A stretch of DNA of 43,177 nt from an uncultured Alphaproteobacteria bacterium (GCA_938048755.1 CALIUG010000108.1:1-43177); one strand, 5' to 3'; numbered from the stretch's first letter, positions 25,978 through 35,175 are shown. Notes: generated by a model from the sequence alone, not told the origin. Translations and numbers: made by a program.

Positions 25978-26739
25978 ATGGAATCCGCCTCAGGTCGCCC
26001 AACTCTGGTCGCCGACAATGCCGGTCTGGCCGCCCACAACCTTAGCAAGAGCTACGGGCAGCGCCCGGTGTTGCGCGATGTTTCGGTTTCCGTTCAACGC
26101 GGTGAAGCAGTCGGGCTTCTGGGCCCCAACGGTGCCGGCAAGACAACCTGCTTCTACCTGATCACGGGCCTGATTGCCCCGGATGCCGGCGGCATTTCAC
26201 TCGATGGCAACGACGTCACCGAGCTTCCGATGTACCGGCGCGCCAGATTGGGTGTCGGCTACCTGCCCCAGGAAGCATCGATTTTCCGCGGCATGTCTGT
26301 TGAAGCCAACATCCGGGCCGTGCTTGAGGTGATCGAGAAAGATCGCGATGCACGCGAAGCCATGCTCGACGAACTACTCGCCGAGTTTTCGATCTCCCAT
26401 CTGCGCCGGACCCCTGCCCTGGCCCTCTCAGGCGGCGAGCGTCGGCGTGTCGAGATTGCGCGTGCGCTGGCATCACGGCCCAGCTTCATGCTGCTCGACG
26501 AGCCTCTTGCCGGTATCGACCCGATTGCCGTGGGTGATATCCGCGATCTCGTCGCACATCTGAAAGATCGGGGAATCGGTGTTCTGATCACCGACCACAA
26601 CGTGCGTGAAACGCTCGACATCATCGACCGTGCCTACATCCTGCACGAAGGTCGTGTGCTGATGGAGGGTGCGCCCGACGAAATCGTGGCGCATGAGGGT
26701 GTTCGACGCGTCTATCTCGGCGACCGTTTCAAACTCTAG
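25978..26739 (+). CDS. lptB: LPS export ABC transporter ATP-binding protein LptB
   Basis: The 253-residue cytoplasmic ATPase that powers LPS extraction by LptB2FG. Complete ABC motifs: Walker [10 protein letters not shown] (49-57), Q-loop LPQEASIF (Q98), signature LSGGE (150-154), Walker B FMLLDEP (D174, E175), and H-loop DHN (H207). The C-terminal [12 protein letters not shown] is typical of LptB. About 20 residues precede the usual N-terminus. It lies 9 bases after lptA and 11 before rpoN, the standard arrangement. The lptF/lptG permease genes are not in the window. Confidence 0.97.
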   Translation: MESASGRPTLVADNAGLAAHNLSKSYGQRPVLRDVSVSVQRGEAVGLLGPNGAGKTTCFYLITGLIAPDAGGISLDGNDVTELPMYRRARLGVGYLPQEASIFRGMSVEANIRAVLEVIEKDRDAREAMLDELLAEFSISHLRRTPALALSGGERRRVEIARALASRPSFMLLDEPLAGIDPIAVGDIRDLVAHLKDRGIGVLITDHNVRETLDIIDRAYILHEGRVLMEGAPDEIVAHEGVRRVYLGDRFKL

Positions 26740-26750
26740 GGGCCGACATC

Positions 26751-28205
26751 ATGTCACTAGCCCCGCGACTCGATCTGCGTCAGTCACAATCTCTGGTGAT
26801 GACGCCGCAGTTGCAGCAGGCGATAAAGCTCCTGCAACTCTCGAACATCGAACTCACCGCCTATGTCGAGGAAGAGCTGGAGCGCAATCCATTGCTGGAA
26901 CGCGCTCAGGTCGAGGACAGCGATCGCCAACCTGAGGAACGCGCGGACCAGCCGGTTCAGCAGACCAACAGCGATGCCAGCGACCGGCGTGACGATGCCG
27001 AAAGCGTTGATGTGGACGCGGCCGGATCGATGCCCTGGAGTTCGGGCAACGGAAGCGGCAAGGGCGGATCCGGGGGGCTTGATCTGGACGGGGTCGAGCA
27101 CACCGTCGCGCGCGAGGCCTCTCTCTACGAACACCTGGCGCAACAGATACAAGTCGAGATTGACGATGGTCCCGAACAAATGGTCGCCGCTCATCTATTG
27201 GGTTCGATCGATGACGCCGGTTACCTGAAGATCGACGCGGAGGCCGCCGTCGAACAACTGGGATGCACGCCCGAGCTCTACGAGAGAACACTCTCAAAAC
27301 TGCAGCGACTCGACCCGCCCGGCGTCTTTGCTCGCGACCTCAAGGAGTGCCTGGGACTGCAGTTGGCCGAGCTCAACCGTCTTGATCCCGTGAGCACCAT
27401 GATCCTCGAGAATCTGGAGGTGGTGGCCAAACGTGACTTTGCCAAGCTGCGCAAGCTGTGTGCCTGTTCCGATCAGGACATCCTCGACGTGCTCAACGAA
27501 CTCAAGGCGCTGGACCCGAAACCAGGTCACAAGTTCTATTCCGGTCATGTGCAGACCGTCGTACCCGATGTGGTGGTGCGCCCCAGCCAGGCCGGCGGCT
27601 GGATGGTCGAACTCAATACCGAGACGCTGCCGAAAGTCCTGGCGAACGAGCGATACTATGCAGAAGTGCAGCGCAACGCCCGAAGCGAAGACGACAAGGT
27701 CTTTGTCTCTGAACAGTGGAATTCCGCCAACTGGCTGATCAAGGCGCTGGATCAACGGGCGCGGACCATTCTGCGTGTTGCACGCGAGATCGTCCGGCAG
27801 CAGGACATGTTTCTGGTTCGCGGTGTCGAGCACCTCAAGCCGCTTGTCCTGCGCGACATTGCCGATGCACTGGAATTGCACGAAAGCACGGTGAGCAGGG
27901 TCACCAGCAACAAGTTCGTCATGACGCCGCGCGGCGTCTTCGAGCTCAAGTATTTCTTCACCGCTTCGCTGGGAAGTACCGGCGATGGCCCGTCGCATTC
28001 CGCCGAGGCCATACGGCACAGAATTCGAAGCCTGATTGACGCAGAAACGCTCAAGAATGTGCTGTCGGATGACGACATCGTGGAAGCGCTGCGCGCTGAC
28101 GGAATCGTCATTGCACGCCGCACGGTCGCCAAGTACCGCGAAGCCATACGAATTCCCTCATCGGTCCAGCGCCGTCGTGAGTTAAGGCTGGCCCCAACCG
28201 GTTGA
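26751..28205 (+). CDS. rpoN: RNA polymerase sigma-54 factor
   Basis: The alternative sigma factor of 484 residues that recognises -24/-12 promoters and needs AAA+ activators. Region I (1-50) is glutamine- and leucine-rich (SLVMTPQLQQAIKLLQLSN). An acidic, low-complexity region II (about 55-110) is followed by the core-binding domain, and then the helix-turn-helix (LELHESTVSRVTSNKF). The RpoN box ARRTVAKYRE is near the C-terminus (about 455-464). All parts needed for function are present. It follows lptB by 11 bases, so it is at least partly transcribed with the LPS-export genes. Confidence 0.97.
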   Translation: MSLAPRLDLRQSQSLVMTPQLQQAIKLLQLSNIELTAYVEEELERNPLLERAQVEDSDRQPEERADQPVQQTNSDASDRRDDAESVDVDAAGSMPWSSGNGSGKGGSGGLDLDGVEHTVAREASLYEHLAQQIQVEIDDGPEQMVAAHLLGSIDDAGYLKIDAEAAVEQLGCTPELYERTLSKLQRLDPPGVFARDLKECLGLQLAELNRLDPVSTMILENLEVVAKRDFAKLRKLCACSDQDILDVLNELKALDPKPGHKFYSGHVQTVVPDVVVRPSQAGGWMVELNTETLPKVLANERYYAEVQRNARSEDDKVFVSEQWNSANWLIKALDQRARTILRVAREIVRQQDMFLVRGVEHLKPLVLRDIADALELHESTVSRVTSNKFVMTPRGVFELKYFFTASLGSTGDGPSHSAEAIRHRIRSLIDAETLKNVLSDDDIVEALRADGIVIARRTVAKYREAIRIPSSVQRRRELRLAPTG

Positions 28206-28209
28206 GGGT

Positions 28210-28240
28210 TTTCCCTGACGGGGAAAGTCATCCTGTCAGG
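28210..28240 (+). promoter_or_regulatory. Two mutually exclusive hairpins between rpoN and hpf
   Basis: Hairpin A pairs TTTCCC (28210-28215) with GGGAAA (28221-28226). Hairpin B pairs CCTGACGGGG (28214-28223) with TCCTGTCAGG (28231-28240), ten pairs with two G-T. They share bases, so only one can form at a time. Hairpin B is followed by GTTGTTT and might act as a weak terminator for rpoN. An attenuator-like switch is possible, but this is inference. Confidence 0.4.
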
Positions 28241-28244
28241 CGGG

Positions 28245-28273
28245 TTGTTTCCGGCAGACACTGACGATATATG
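28245..28273 (+). promoter_or_regulatory. Candidate promoter of hpf-ptsN
   Basis: TTGTTT (28245-28250), exactly 17 bases, and TATATG (28268-28273), about 95 bases before the hpf ATG. This would give the hpf-ptsN-hprK genes expression independent of rpoN. No -24/-12 sigma-54 site is visible here. Confidence 0.5.
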
Positions 28274-28373
28274 TGCGCCCCGTTTTGACGGGCGGCGCCT
28301 GGGATCAGGCTTCGCGGTGGTCGAGCCAAAAGACTTCGAACGCCTCAAGACGCGCAACAACGCAGAGTTTCCG

Positions 28374-28670
28374 ATGAAGATTGCCATTACAGGGCATCAG
28401 GTTGACGTGGGCGACGCCCTCAAAACCCATGCCACACAGCATCTCGAAGCAGGCGTCAGCAAGTACTTTGCCGATCCGATTGAGGCGCATGTGACATTTT
28501 CCCGCGAAGGCGCGGACTTTCTGACGCATATCTCGGTGCATGTCGGACATGACATCCATGCAGAAGGGCGTGGCCTGGATTCGGACCCGTATGTGAGCTT
28601 CAACAAGGCCGCCGAACACGCCGAGAAACAACTGCGTCGCAACAAACGCAAGCTTCGCGATCACCACTGA
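28374..28670 (+). CDS. hpf: Ribosome hibernation promoting factor, short form
   Basis: A 98-residue HPF/RaiA-family protein that binds the 30S decoding region and silences ribosomes in starved cells. The family start MKIAITGHQVDVGDALKTH and the end KAAEHAEKQLRRNKRKLRDHH are complete. It ends there. The C-terminal dimerisation domain found in the roughly 190-residue long HPF of most alphaproteobacteria is missing, and only 46 bases remain before ptsN, so it was not lost by a simple frameshift. In-frame codons from 28245 overlap the promoter and are rejected. The position between rpoN and ptsN is conserved across proteobacteria. Confidence 0.93.
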   Translation: MKIAITGHQVDVGDALKTHATQHLEAGVSKYFADPIEAHVTFSREGADFLTHISVHVGHDIHAEGRGLDSDPYVSFNKAAEHAEKQLRRNKRKLRDHH

Positions 28671-28716
28671 AGGCACGATTCGGCTGCGCCTGGCGCAGTC
28701 GGAACGGGATTTGGAT

Positions 28717-29181
28717 ATGGAAATTACCGATCTTGTGACCCCCGGCAGCGTCGTTCCGCACCTGAAAGCCGCCAGCAAGAAGCAGGCGCTGCAGGATCTG
28801 GCGCGCCATGCATGCAGCATTGCCGGCATCGATGAGCGCAGCATCTTCGATGCACTGCTGGAGCGTGAGCGCCTTGGAAGTACCGGCGTGGGTCTGGGCA
28901 TTGCCATCCCCCACGCCAAGCTGGCCGGATTGAAGGATCTGCACGGGATTTTTGCCCGGGCCGATTCGCCCATCGATTTCGATGCCATCGATGAACAGCC
29001 AGTCGATCTGGTATTCCTGCTTCTTGCGCCGGAAAACGCCGGTGCCGACCACCTCAAGGCCCTGGCAAGGGTTTCACGCCTGCTGCGCAATCATGACGTC
29101 TGCGAGAAACTTCGCGGAGCCGAGAGCGCCGAGGCAATCTATGCGCTTCTGACCGAGGCCGAAGCAAACCAGGCCGCCTGA
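28717..29181 (+). CDS. ptsN: PTS IIA-like nitrogen regulatory protein PtsN (EIIA-Ntr)
   Basis: A 154-residue EIIA of the nitrogen/fructose type, a cytosolic regulator phosphorylated on one histidine by HPr. The active-site region LGIAIPHAKL gives H66 from the chosen start. It controls potassium uptake, carbon-nitrogen balance and kinases in other proteobacteria rather than sugar transport. The ATG at 28717 is preferred to a TTG at 28711 two codons upstream because MEITDLVTPGSVV matches the family start. It is followed after 8 bases by hprK. Confidence 0.95.
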   Translation: MEITDLVTPGSVVPHLKAASKKQALQDLARHACSIAGIDERSIFDALLERERLGSTGVGLGIAIPHAKLAGLKDLHGIFARADSPIDFDAIDEQPVDLVFLLLAPENAGADHLKALARVSRLLRNHDVCEKLRGAESAEAIYALLTEAEANQAA

Positions 29182-29189
29182 ACCGTCAA

Positions 29190-29630
29190 ATGCTGATCCA
29201 TGGAACCTGCGTCGATCTTGATGGCGCGGGGGTATTGCTGTGCGGTCCGTCGGGCTCGGGCAAGAGCGACCTGGCCCTGCGCCTGATCAAGCATCACGGT
29301 GCAAGACTGGTCGCCGACGACCAGGTTCGTCTGGAAAGCACTTTTGACGGGCTCGCGGCTTCGGCGCCCGCGTCGCTTGCAGGTCTTCTTGAAGTGCGCG
29401 GTGTGGGGATCGTGCCCATCGCTTTTGAGCCCGGCACCTTGCTCACGCTTGTTGTAGACCTTTGCGAACGCGCGGCCGTTCCGCGCATGCCCGAACCCGA
29501 AACCCGGTCTCTGGCAGGATGTGCTATCCCTCTCCTGAGGCTGTATCCTCATGACGCGTCGGCACCAACCAAGCTTATCCTGATGATTTCCCGGCTTCTG
29601 GCTGAATCGGAGAACCGTGATGACACCTGA
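29190..29630 (+). CDS. hprK: HPr kinase/phosphorylase, short alphaproteobacterial form
   Basis: A 146-residue bifunctional serine kinase/phosphorylase that modifies HPr. It consists only of the C-terminal catalytic domain, as usual in alphaproteobacteria; Gram-positive HprK is about 310 residues. Walker A is GPSGSGKS (about 19-26), the acidic D in VADDQVRLE follows, and the family signature is LEVRGVGIV. The target serine is present in the ptsH product encoded nearby. Its 3' end overlaps the start of rapZ by 11 bases. Confidence 0.94.
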   Translation: MLIHGTCVDLDGAGVLLCGPSGSGKSDLALRLIKHHGARLVADDQVRLESTFDGLAASAPASLAGLLEVRGVGIVPIAFEPGTLLTLVVDLCERAAVPRMPEPETRSLAGCAIPLLRLYPHDASAPTKLILMISRLLAESENRDDT

Positions 29631-30489
29631 TCCAAGCCAACGCGCACTGGTCCTCGTCACAGGCCTGTCCGGTGCCGGCCGCAGTACGGCATTGAATGCC
29701 CTTGAAGACGAGGGATTCGAAGCCATCGACAACCTTCCGCTTCGCCTGCTCAAGCCCCTGATTGACGGTGGGGCAGAAACAAACCAGCCCCTGGCCGTCG
29801 CTGTCGACGTCCGTTCACCCAGTTTCAGCGTTGATGACTTTCTTGCCGCCACCGACACGCTTCGCAGTGATGAAGGGCTTTCCGTCTCTCTGGTCTTTCT
29901 GGACTGTGAAGCCGACACGCTGCAGCGCCGCTTCACCGAAACCCGCCGACCGCATCCGCTTGCGCGCGAAGGCACGCTTGTCGAGAGTATCAAGGCAGAA
30001 AGAGGCCTGATGCTGGCCATTCGGGCACGAGCCGACCTGGTGATCGATACAACGCACATGACCGGAGCCGAACTGCGTCGTGACCTGGCCGGGCACCTGG
30101 CACCGGCCGACAGCCCGCGCCTGTCTGTCTTTGTGACGTCTTTCTCCTATCGGATGGGCCTGCCACGCAATGCCGACCTGGTGTTCGACGTAAGGTTTCT
30201 CTCCAATCCTCACTATGTCGAGTCGCTCCGCAGCCTGACCGGGCGTGACGAGGATGTGGCGGCGCACATCATCAAGGATGCGCGGTTCCAGACATTTTTT
30301 GATCGTCTGGGTGAATTGGTTCTGGATCTCCTTCCTGCCTATGCCGACGAGGGCAAGCGCTATCTGACGATTGCCATCGGCTGTACGGGGGGTCGCCATC
30401 GCTCGGTTTTTGTTGCCGAACGACTTGCTGCTCTGTTAAGCGAAGGGGGACGACGCGTGAGCCTGCAACACCGCGAGCTCGCGTCATGA
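29620..30489 (+). CDS. rapZ: RNase adapter protein RapZ (YvcJ/YhbJ family)
   Basis: A 289-residue P-loop nucleotide-binding protein. Walker A is GLSGAGRST (about 15-23), followed by DNLPLRLLKPL. The C-terminal RNA/metabolite-binding domain carries TIAIGCTGGRHRSVF. In E. coli it guides RNase E to the GlmZ sRNA and senses glucosamine-6-phosphate. GlmY/GlmZ are not known in alphaproteobacteria, so its partner here is open. A GTG at 29617 directly precedes the ATG at 29620. GGAG lies 7 bases from the ATG, so I chose the ATG. The overlap with hprK suggests coupled translation. Confidence 0.94.
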   Translation: MTPDPSQRALVLVTGLSGAGRSTALNALEDEGFEAIDNLPLRLLKPLIDGGAETNQPLAVAVDVRSPSFSVDDFLAATDTLRSDEGLSVSLVFLDCEADTLQRRFTETRRPHPLAREGTLVESIKAERGLMLAIRARADLVIDTTHMTGAELRRDLAGHLAPADSPRLSVFVTSFSYRMGLPRNADLVFDVRFLSNPHYVESLRSLTGRDEDVAAHIIKDARFQTFFDRLGELVLDLLPAYADEGKRYLTIAIGCTGGRHRSVFVAERLAALLSEGGRRVSLQHRELAS

Positions 30490-30490
30490 A

Positions 30491-30506
30491 GGGTAGGTTT
30501 CTACCC
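30491..30506 (+). promoter_or_regulatory. Small hairpin between rapZ and the EIIA-Man gene
   Basis: GGGTAG and CTACCC form a perfect 6-bp stem with a GTTT loop, starting one base after the rapZ stop and 29 bases before the next ATG. No T-run follows. It may be an RNA-processing site that separates the two genes. Confidence 0.35.
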
Positions 30507-30535
30507 ATTGAACAAAGCAGCAAGCGCATCGAGAC

Positions 30536-30940
30536 ATGATTGGATTGGTACTGGTAACCCACGGCCGGCTGGCCGAGGAATTTGTCGCTGCGACAGAACA
30601 TGTCGTGGGAGAACAATCGGCTATGCGCACAGTCTGTATCGGTCCCGACGATGATATGGAGCGGCGTCGCGACGACATTCTCGATGCAGTGAAGCATGTC
30701 GAAAGCGGCAGCGGCGTCATCGTTCTGACCGACATGTTCGGCGGCACACCGTCGAATCTGGCCATCTCGATGATGGACAGCGGCAACATCGAAGTGATTG
30801 CCGGCATCAACCTTCCCATGCTGATCAAACTGGCTTCGGTCCGGCAGAGCGAAACCCTGGCCGACGCGGTTGCCGCTGCGCAGGAAGCAGGACGGAAATA
30901 TATCAACGTCGCCAGTTCCCTGCTGAAGCCCAAGGTCTGA
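30536..30940 (+). CDS. PTS fructose/mannose-type EIIA (EIIA-Man) protein
   Basis: A 134-residue cytosolic EIIA domain of the mannose class. The phospho-accepting histidine is H9 in LVLVTHGRLAEEF, and VLTDMFGGTPSNLA is the second family motif. No EIIB, EIIC or EIID gene is present in the window, so it probably serves as a regulatory end-point of the phosphorelay, as in other alphaproteobacteria. It is often named manX or ptsM-like. It lies 6 bases before ptsH. Confidence 0.93.
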   Translation: MIGLVLVTHGRLAEEFVAATEHVVGEQSAMRTVCIGPDDDMERRRDDILDAVKHVESGSGVIVLTDMFGGTPSNLAISMMDSGNIEVIAGINLPMLIKLASVRQSETLADAVAAAQEAGRKYINVASSLLKPKV

Positions 30941-30946
30941 AATCGC

Positions 30947-31237
30947 ATGTCTTCATCCGGCGAATCGGCTCAGAAGCACAGCCGCCGGCTCGTGATCGTG
31001 AACGAGCGCGGTCTGCATGCGCGCGCAGCCGCCAAGTTCGTCTCGGTTCTGAACGACTTCGATGCCGAGGTATCGGTCGAGAAGGATGATGTGCGCGTCT
31101 CCGGCCGCTCGATCATGGGGCTCATGATGCTTGCCGCAGCGCCCGGCACGACCATCGAGGTCGAGGCGCAGGGTTTCGATGCCGCTGCGGCACTGGACGC
31201 GCTCGGTGTGCTGGTGGAGAACCGGTTCGATGAGTGA
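30947..31237 (+). CDS. ptsH: Phosphocarrier protein HPr
   Basis: A 96-residue phosphocarrier. The EI-dependent site is H24 in NERGLHARAAAKF. The HprK-dependent serine is S55 in VSGRSIMGLMML. Both are intact, so it can be phosphorylated in both ways. About nine residues (MSSSGESAQ) precede the usual start. It overlaps ptsI by eight bases, and the order EIIA-Man, HPr, EI is typical of alphaproteobacteria. Confidence 0.96.
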   Translation: MSSSGESAQKHSRRLVIVNERGLHARAAAKFVSVLNDFDAEVSVEKDDVRVSGRSIMGLMMLAAAPGTTIEVEAQGFDAAAALDALGVLVENRFDE

Positions 31238-32999
31238 CGGTGGCGATCTCTCCCCGACCTTCGAACTGAAGGGAATTGGCGTAGCCCGCGGCATTGCCAT
31301 CGGGCCAGCCTATGTCAGCGAAAGCGGCATGCTGGATGTTCCGACCTATACCCTGAAGGTCAAGGAGATCGATGCGGAAATTGCCCGCTTCGAGAGCGCA
31401 GTCGACAATGCACTGGTCCAGATCGACAAACTGGCCAAGAAGGCATCGGGACTGCCCGACAGCGCCGCCGAGGAACTGGGATATCTGCTGCAGGCACACG
31501 GCCAGATGTTGCAGGGTTCCCGCCTGGTGCGCGGCGTTGAAAAACGCATCCGTGGTGAGAAACTCAACGCTGAAGCGGCCGTTTCCCAGGAAGTCGGCGA
31601 GATTTCACATGCATTCTCGCAGATGGAAGACAGCTATCTTTCGGAACGCAGCAAGGATGTGCGCGATGTCGGACAACGTCTGCTCCGCTGTCTGATGCAG
31701 ACGCCTTACCGCGCGCTGGCCGATTTACCATCAGGCACCGTGGTCGTTGCCGACGAACTGACACCGGCTGACACCGCGCTGCTGGATCCCCATCTTGTCG
31801 CGGGTTTCGTGACGGCTGTCGGCGGTGCGCAGGACCACACGGGTATTCTTGCCCGGTCACTGGCGCTTCCTGCCGTCGTGGGCACTGCGGAACTTCTGAG
31901 CCACGTGAAGAACGGCGACATCATCGTGGTGGACGGCGCAACGGGCCAGATCGTCGTCAATCCCGATGCGGCAACCCTGAAACGTTACCAGGACCGGAAG
32001 GTCGAACTGAAGCGTCAGGCCCGCAAGCTGGAGCGTCTGCGCAACGTTCCCGCGACAACGCGTGACGAGGTCCAGATTTCCCTCCAGGCCAACATTGATC
32101 TACCAAGCGAGATCGACGGTGCTCTGGAACACGGCGCAGAAGGCATCGGTCTCTATCGCACGGAGTATGTCTTTCTCAATCGCGACGACGTACCCACCGA
32201 AGACGAGCAGTATGTGGAGTTGCGCAACATCGTGGAGGGCATGAAGGGCCTTCCGGTGACCGTTCGCACCCTGGATGTGGGCAACGACAAACTCCCGTAT
32301 TCCCTGGGTGAACATCTGGGCGTCAGCGCCAATCCGGCCATGGGCCTGCGTGCCATCCGCCTGTCGCTCAAGGTCCAGAGTCTGCTCGAGAATCAGCTTT
32401 CGGCGATTTTGCGTGCCGGGGCCCATGGTCCCGTCCGGATCCTGATACCGATGATTTCGACATCTTCCGAGATGCGACAGGTGCGCCAGATCATGAAGAA
32501 GGTCGCCACACGCCTGCGGCGCAAGAAGATCAAGATTGCCGACCCCCTGCCACCAGTGGGCGCCATGATCGAAATTCCAGGCGCGGCCCTCTCAGCTGAC
32601 GGACTGGCACGCGACTGCGAGTTCTTTTCGATCGGGACCAACGATCTGACGATGTACACGCTGGCGATCGATCGTGGCGACGAGCAGGTTGCGCACCTCT
32701 ACAGCCCCCTGCATCCGGCCGTTCTGCGCTTGATCCAGTTCACGACCGCAGCGGCCTTGCGTGCGCGCATTCCTGTCAATGTATGCGGTGAAATGGCGGG
32801 CGACGAGCGGATGACCGCCGTTCTTCTGGGTCTGGGCATCCGCGATCTCTCCATGGCCTCAGCGGCCGTACCCAGGGTCAAGCAGCGCATTAGGGGTCTT
32901 GACCTGAACGAAGCCACCCGCCGGGCACAGACCATCATGGAACAGACCGATTCAGGTATGGTTGCGGCTCTGCTGGATGATTTCAACGCCCTGGCATAG
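31230..32999 (+). CDS. ptsI: Phosphoenolpyruvate-protein phosphotransferase (enzyme I)
   Basis: Enzyme I takes phosphate from PEP and passes it to HPr. It has 589 residues and no N-terminal GAF domain, so it is the ordinary EI and not the long EI-Ntr (PtsP). The active-site histidine is H203 in [13 protein letters not shown]. The PEP-binding barrel shows [13 protein letters not shown], the aspartate-containing [17 protein letters not shown], and the catalytic Cys in [10 protein letters not shown]. The in-frame region before 31230 lies inside ptsH and is not part of it. The ATG overlaps the ptsH stop, so translation is probably coupled. Confidence 0.96.
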   Translation: MSDGGDLSPTFELKGIGVARGIAIGPAYVSESGMLDVPTYTLKVKEIDAEIARFESAVDNALVQIDKLAKKASGLPDSAAEELGYLLQAHGQMLQGSRLVRGVEKRIRGEKLNAEAAVSQEVGEISHAFSQMEDSYLSERSKDVRDVGQRLLRCLMQTPYRALADLPSGTVVVADELTPADTALLDPHLVAGFVTAVGGAQDHTGILARSLALPAVVGTAELLSHVKNGDIIVVDGATGQIVVNPDAATLKRYQDRKVELKRQARKLERLRNVPATTRDEVQISLQANIDLPSEIDGALEHGAEGIGLYRTEYVFLNRDDVPTEDEQYVELRNIVEGMKGLPVTVRTLDVGNDKLPYSLGEHLGVSANPAMGLRAIRLSLKVQSLLENQLSAILRAGAHGPVRILIPMISTSSEMRQVRQIMKKVATRLRRKKIKIADPLPPVGAMIEIPGAALSADGLARDCEFFSIGTNDLTMYTLAIDRGDEQVAHLYSPLHPAVLRLIQFTTAAALRARIPVNVCGEMAGDERMTAVLLGLGIRDLSMASAAVPRVKQRIRGLDLNEATRRAQTIMEQTDSGMVAALLDDFNALA

Positions 33000-33109
33000 C
33001 TGTCCTGCATGTGCGCTGCTGGACGCCGTGGACGGTATTTGATAAGCGGTGCCCAAGGTCCCGACAGGACGACGAATTTCCCCGAATTGCATGTGAGAAT
33101 GGACGCCAA

Positions 33110-34414
33110 ATGAGCGATTTCAACGATTACAAGGTTGCCGACATGAGCCTGGCCGATTGGGGCCGCAAGGAAATCGAGATTGCCGAGGTCGAGATGCCCG
33201 GTCTCATGTCCATCCGCGAAGGCTATGGCGGCAGCAAGCCGCTCGAAGGTGCGCGCATCACCGGCTGTCTGCACATGACCATTCAGACCGCCGTGCTGAT
33301 CGAAACGCTCGTCGAACTGGGCGCCGAAATCCGCTGGTCTTCCTGCAACATCTTCTCGACCCAGGATCAGGCAGCCGCGGCGATCGCCGCCGCAGGCATT
33401 CCGGTTTTCGCCTGGAAGGGCGAGACCGAAGAGGAATATGAGTGGTGCATTGAGCAGACCATCAAGGGCCCCGACGGTTGGGTGCCCAACATGCTGCTGG
33501 ATGACGGCGGCGATCTGACCGCGATCATGCATGACAAATACCCCGAACTGCTCGAGGACGTGCACGGCGTCAGCGAGGAAACGACAACCGGCGTGGCCCG
33601 CCTGTATCAGATGGCCAAGCGTGGCGAACTGAAGGTTCCCGCCTTCAACGTCAACGACTCCGTCACCAAGTCGAAATTCGACAACGTCTATGGCTGCCGC
33701 GAGAGCCTGACCGACGGCATTCGCCGGGCGACCGATGTCATGATGGCCGGCAAGGTTGCCGTGGTCGCCGGTTATGGCGGCGTTGGCAAGGGTTCAGCCC
33801 AGTCGCTGCAGGGTGCCGGCGCACGCGTCATGGTGACCGAAATCGATCCCATCTGCGCCTTGCAGGCCGCGATGGACGGTTATGAGGTCGTCACCATGGA
33901 CGATGCTGCCCCCAAGGCTGATATCTTCGTGACGGCGACGGGCAACACCGACGTCATCACGGTTGACCACATGCGGGCCATGAAGGACCGCGCCATCGTC
34001 TGCAACATCGGCCATTTCGATAACGAAATTCAGGTCGAGGCGACAAAGAACTTCAAGTGGAACAACATCAAGCCCCAGGTCGACGAGATCGAGTTCCCCG
34101 ACGGCAAGAAGATCATCCTTCTGGCCGAAGGCCGCCTGGTGAACCTGGGTTGCGCCACCGGCCATCCCAGCTTCGTGATGAGCGCCAGCTTCTCCAACCA
34201 GGTGCTGGCCCAGATCGAACTGTGGGCCCACAAGGACAAGGGCACCTACAAGCGTGACGAGGTCTATGTGCTGCCCAAGCATCTGGACGAGCAGGTTGCC
34301 ATGCTGCATCTCGAAAAGGTCGGGGCGAAACTCACCAAGCTGACCGATCACCAGGCAAGCTACATCGGTGTCGATCAGGCCGGACCGTTCAAGCCGGAAG
34401 AGTACCGCTACTAA
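33110..34414 (+). CDS. ahcY: Adenosylhomocysteinase
   Basis: S-adenosylhomocysteine hydrolase (434 residues) splits SAH, the product of methyl transfer, into adenosine and homocysteine, with tightly bound NAD. Visible signs are [25 protein letters not shown] with the catalytic Lys and Asp, the NAD loop [11 protein letters not shown], and the C-terminal [10 protein letters not shown] with the conserved Lys and Tyr that reach into the neighbouring subunit. The frame is open to 33011, but the ATG at 33110 begins the family N-terminus. The 110-base leader shows no recognisable SAH riboswitch. It follows ptsI, a linkage seen in other alphaproteobacteria. Confidence 0.97.
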   Translation: MSDFNDYKVADMSLADWGRKEIEIAEVEMPGLMSIREGYGGSKPLEGARITGCLHMTIQTAVLIETLVELGAEIRWSSCNIFSTQDQAAAAIAAAGIPVFAWKGETEEEYEWCIEQTIKGPDGWVPNMLLDDGGDLTAIMHDKYPELLEDVHGVSEETTTGVARLYQMAKRGELKVPAFNVNDSVTKSKFDNVYGCRESLTDGIRRATDVMMAGKVAVVAGYGGVGKGSAQSLQGAGARVMVTEIDPICALQAAMDGYEVVTMDDAAPKADIFVTATGNTDVITVDHMRAMKDRAIVCNIGHFDNEIQVEATKNFKWNNIKPQVDEIEFPDGKKIILLAEGRLVNLGCATGHPSFVMSASFSNQVLAQIELWAHKDKGTYKRDEVYVLPKHLDEQVAMLHLEKVGAKLTKLTDHQASYIGVDQAGPFKPEEYRY

Positions 34415-34437
34415 ACGCTGTGGCAGATACAGCCATC

Positions 34438-34473
34438 AAGGGCCGGAACCGCAGGGTTTCGGCCCTTTTCTTT
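34438..34473 (+). terminator. Strong intrinsic terminator after ahcY
   Basis: AAGGGCCGGAACC (34438-34450) pairs with GGTTTCGGCCCTT (34455-34467) across a GCAG loop, 13 pairs with one G-T, and runs directly into TTTTCTTT. It ends the long plus-strand run just before the convergent extensin-like gene. Confidence 0.9.
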
Positions 34474-34476
34474 GCC

Positions 34477-35175
34477 CTATCTGCAAGCCCGCAGCCGGCC
34501 CATGTCGAAATGGAAATGGTCCGCGTGGAGGTCGTTGTATTCCGGACCCAGAACCGTGTTGAAGAGGCCGCACGCGCGTTTGTGCACGGCATGAAGGAAT
34601 CTGGATTCCTCGGTCTCTCCTTCCCAATCGGCAAGTACAGAAACACTGCGACCGTCGAGGAGAACGAAGCCGGAGATGTCGATGGCGTTGGCTGTGGCAT
34701 GCTGGCTTCGCCTGCCGGCCGTTGCACCATTGATGTTTCGGCAGGCATAGCTGCCCAGGTGATTGATGCGTGCCAGACCGCTGCCCAGATGCTCGAGGGC
34801 AAGGCGGTCCACTTCCGTTTCGTACCAATAGAGCGCCGCTGCCATGCCGCAACTGAGATCAAAGCCGCTGCTGTAGGGAACACTGGACTGATCAAACCGC
34901 ACGCCATCGTTCAGACCACATCCATTCTGCATCGGACGGGCCGGTAACGCGGTATAGATCAGATTCGAGCGGTCCAGAGCGGCAAAACAGGCATCACTGT
35001 CGGCGCTCAGGGCATTGAGCTGGTAACGCGCCATGCTTCCTGGTGGAAGTTCAAGATTCACCTCTACCCACGGCGACCAGCCAGCCGGGATGCGAATCCA
35101 GGACTGCTGCAGGCCAACAGCCGTCAATCCGACCACAATCGTGACAATCGCCAATCCGCGCGCCCATCCAGCCAA
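34477..35175 (-). CDS. Extensin-like C-terminal domain protein (predicted envelope protein)
   Basis: A 232-residue protein with one N-terminal hydrophobic segment (about 7-23), a membrane anchor or uncleaved signal, so the rest should lie in the periplasm. The bacterial extensin-like C-terminal domain shows NGCGL, SYACRNING, SQHATANAIDISGF and HADHFHFDMG. The last two hold His and Asp residues arranged as in the zinc peptidases of the M15/LAS type, which suggests peptidoglycan cleavage, but activity is unproven. Cysteines are present in pairs fit for disulphides. The start is TTG at 35175: an in-frame stop lies 15 bases upstream, and the nearby ATG codons are out of frame. Confidence 0.85.
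   Translation of the reverse strand: MAGWARGLAIVTIVVGLTAVGLQQSWIRIPAGWSPWVEVNLELPPGSMARYQLNALSADSDACFAALDRSNLIYTALPARPMQNGCGLNDGVRFDQSSVPYSSGFDLSCGMAAALYWYETEVDRLALEHLGSGLARINHLGSYACRNINGATAGRRSQHATANAIDISGFVLLDGRSVSVLADWEGETEESRFLHAVHKRACGLFNTVLGPEYNDLHADHFHFDMGRLRACR

Noticed and set aside
33000-33109. Possible SAH riboswitch before ahcY
   Set aside because: The leader has GTCCTG/CAGGAC pairing around 33002-33069, but I could not place the conserved SAH riboswitch core, so only an unassigned leader remains.
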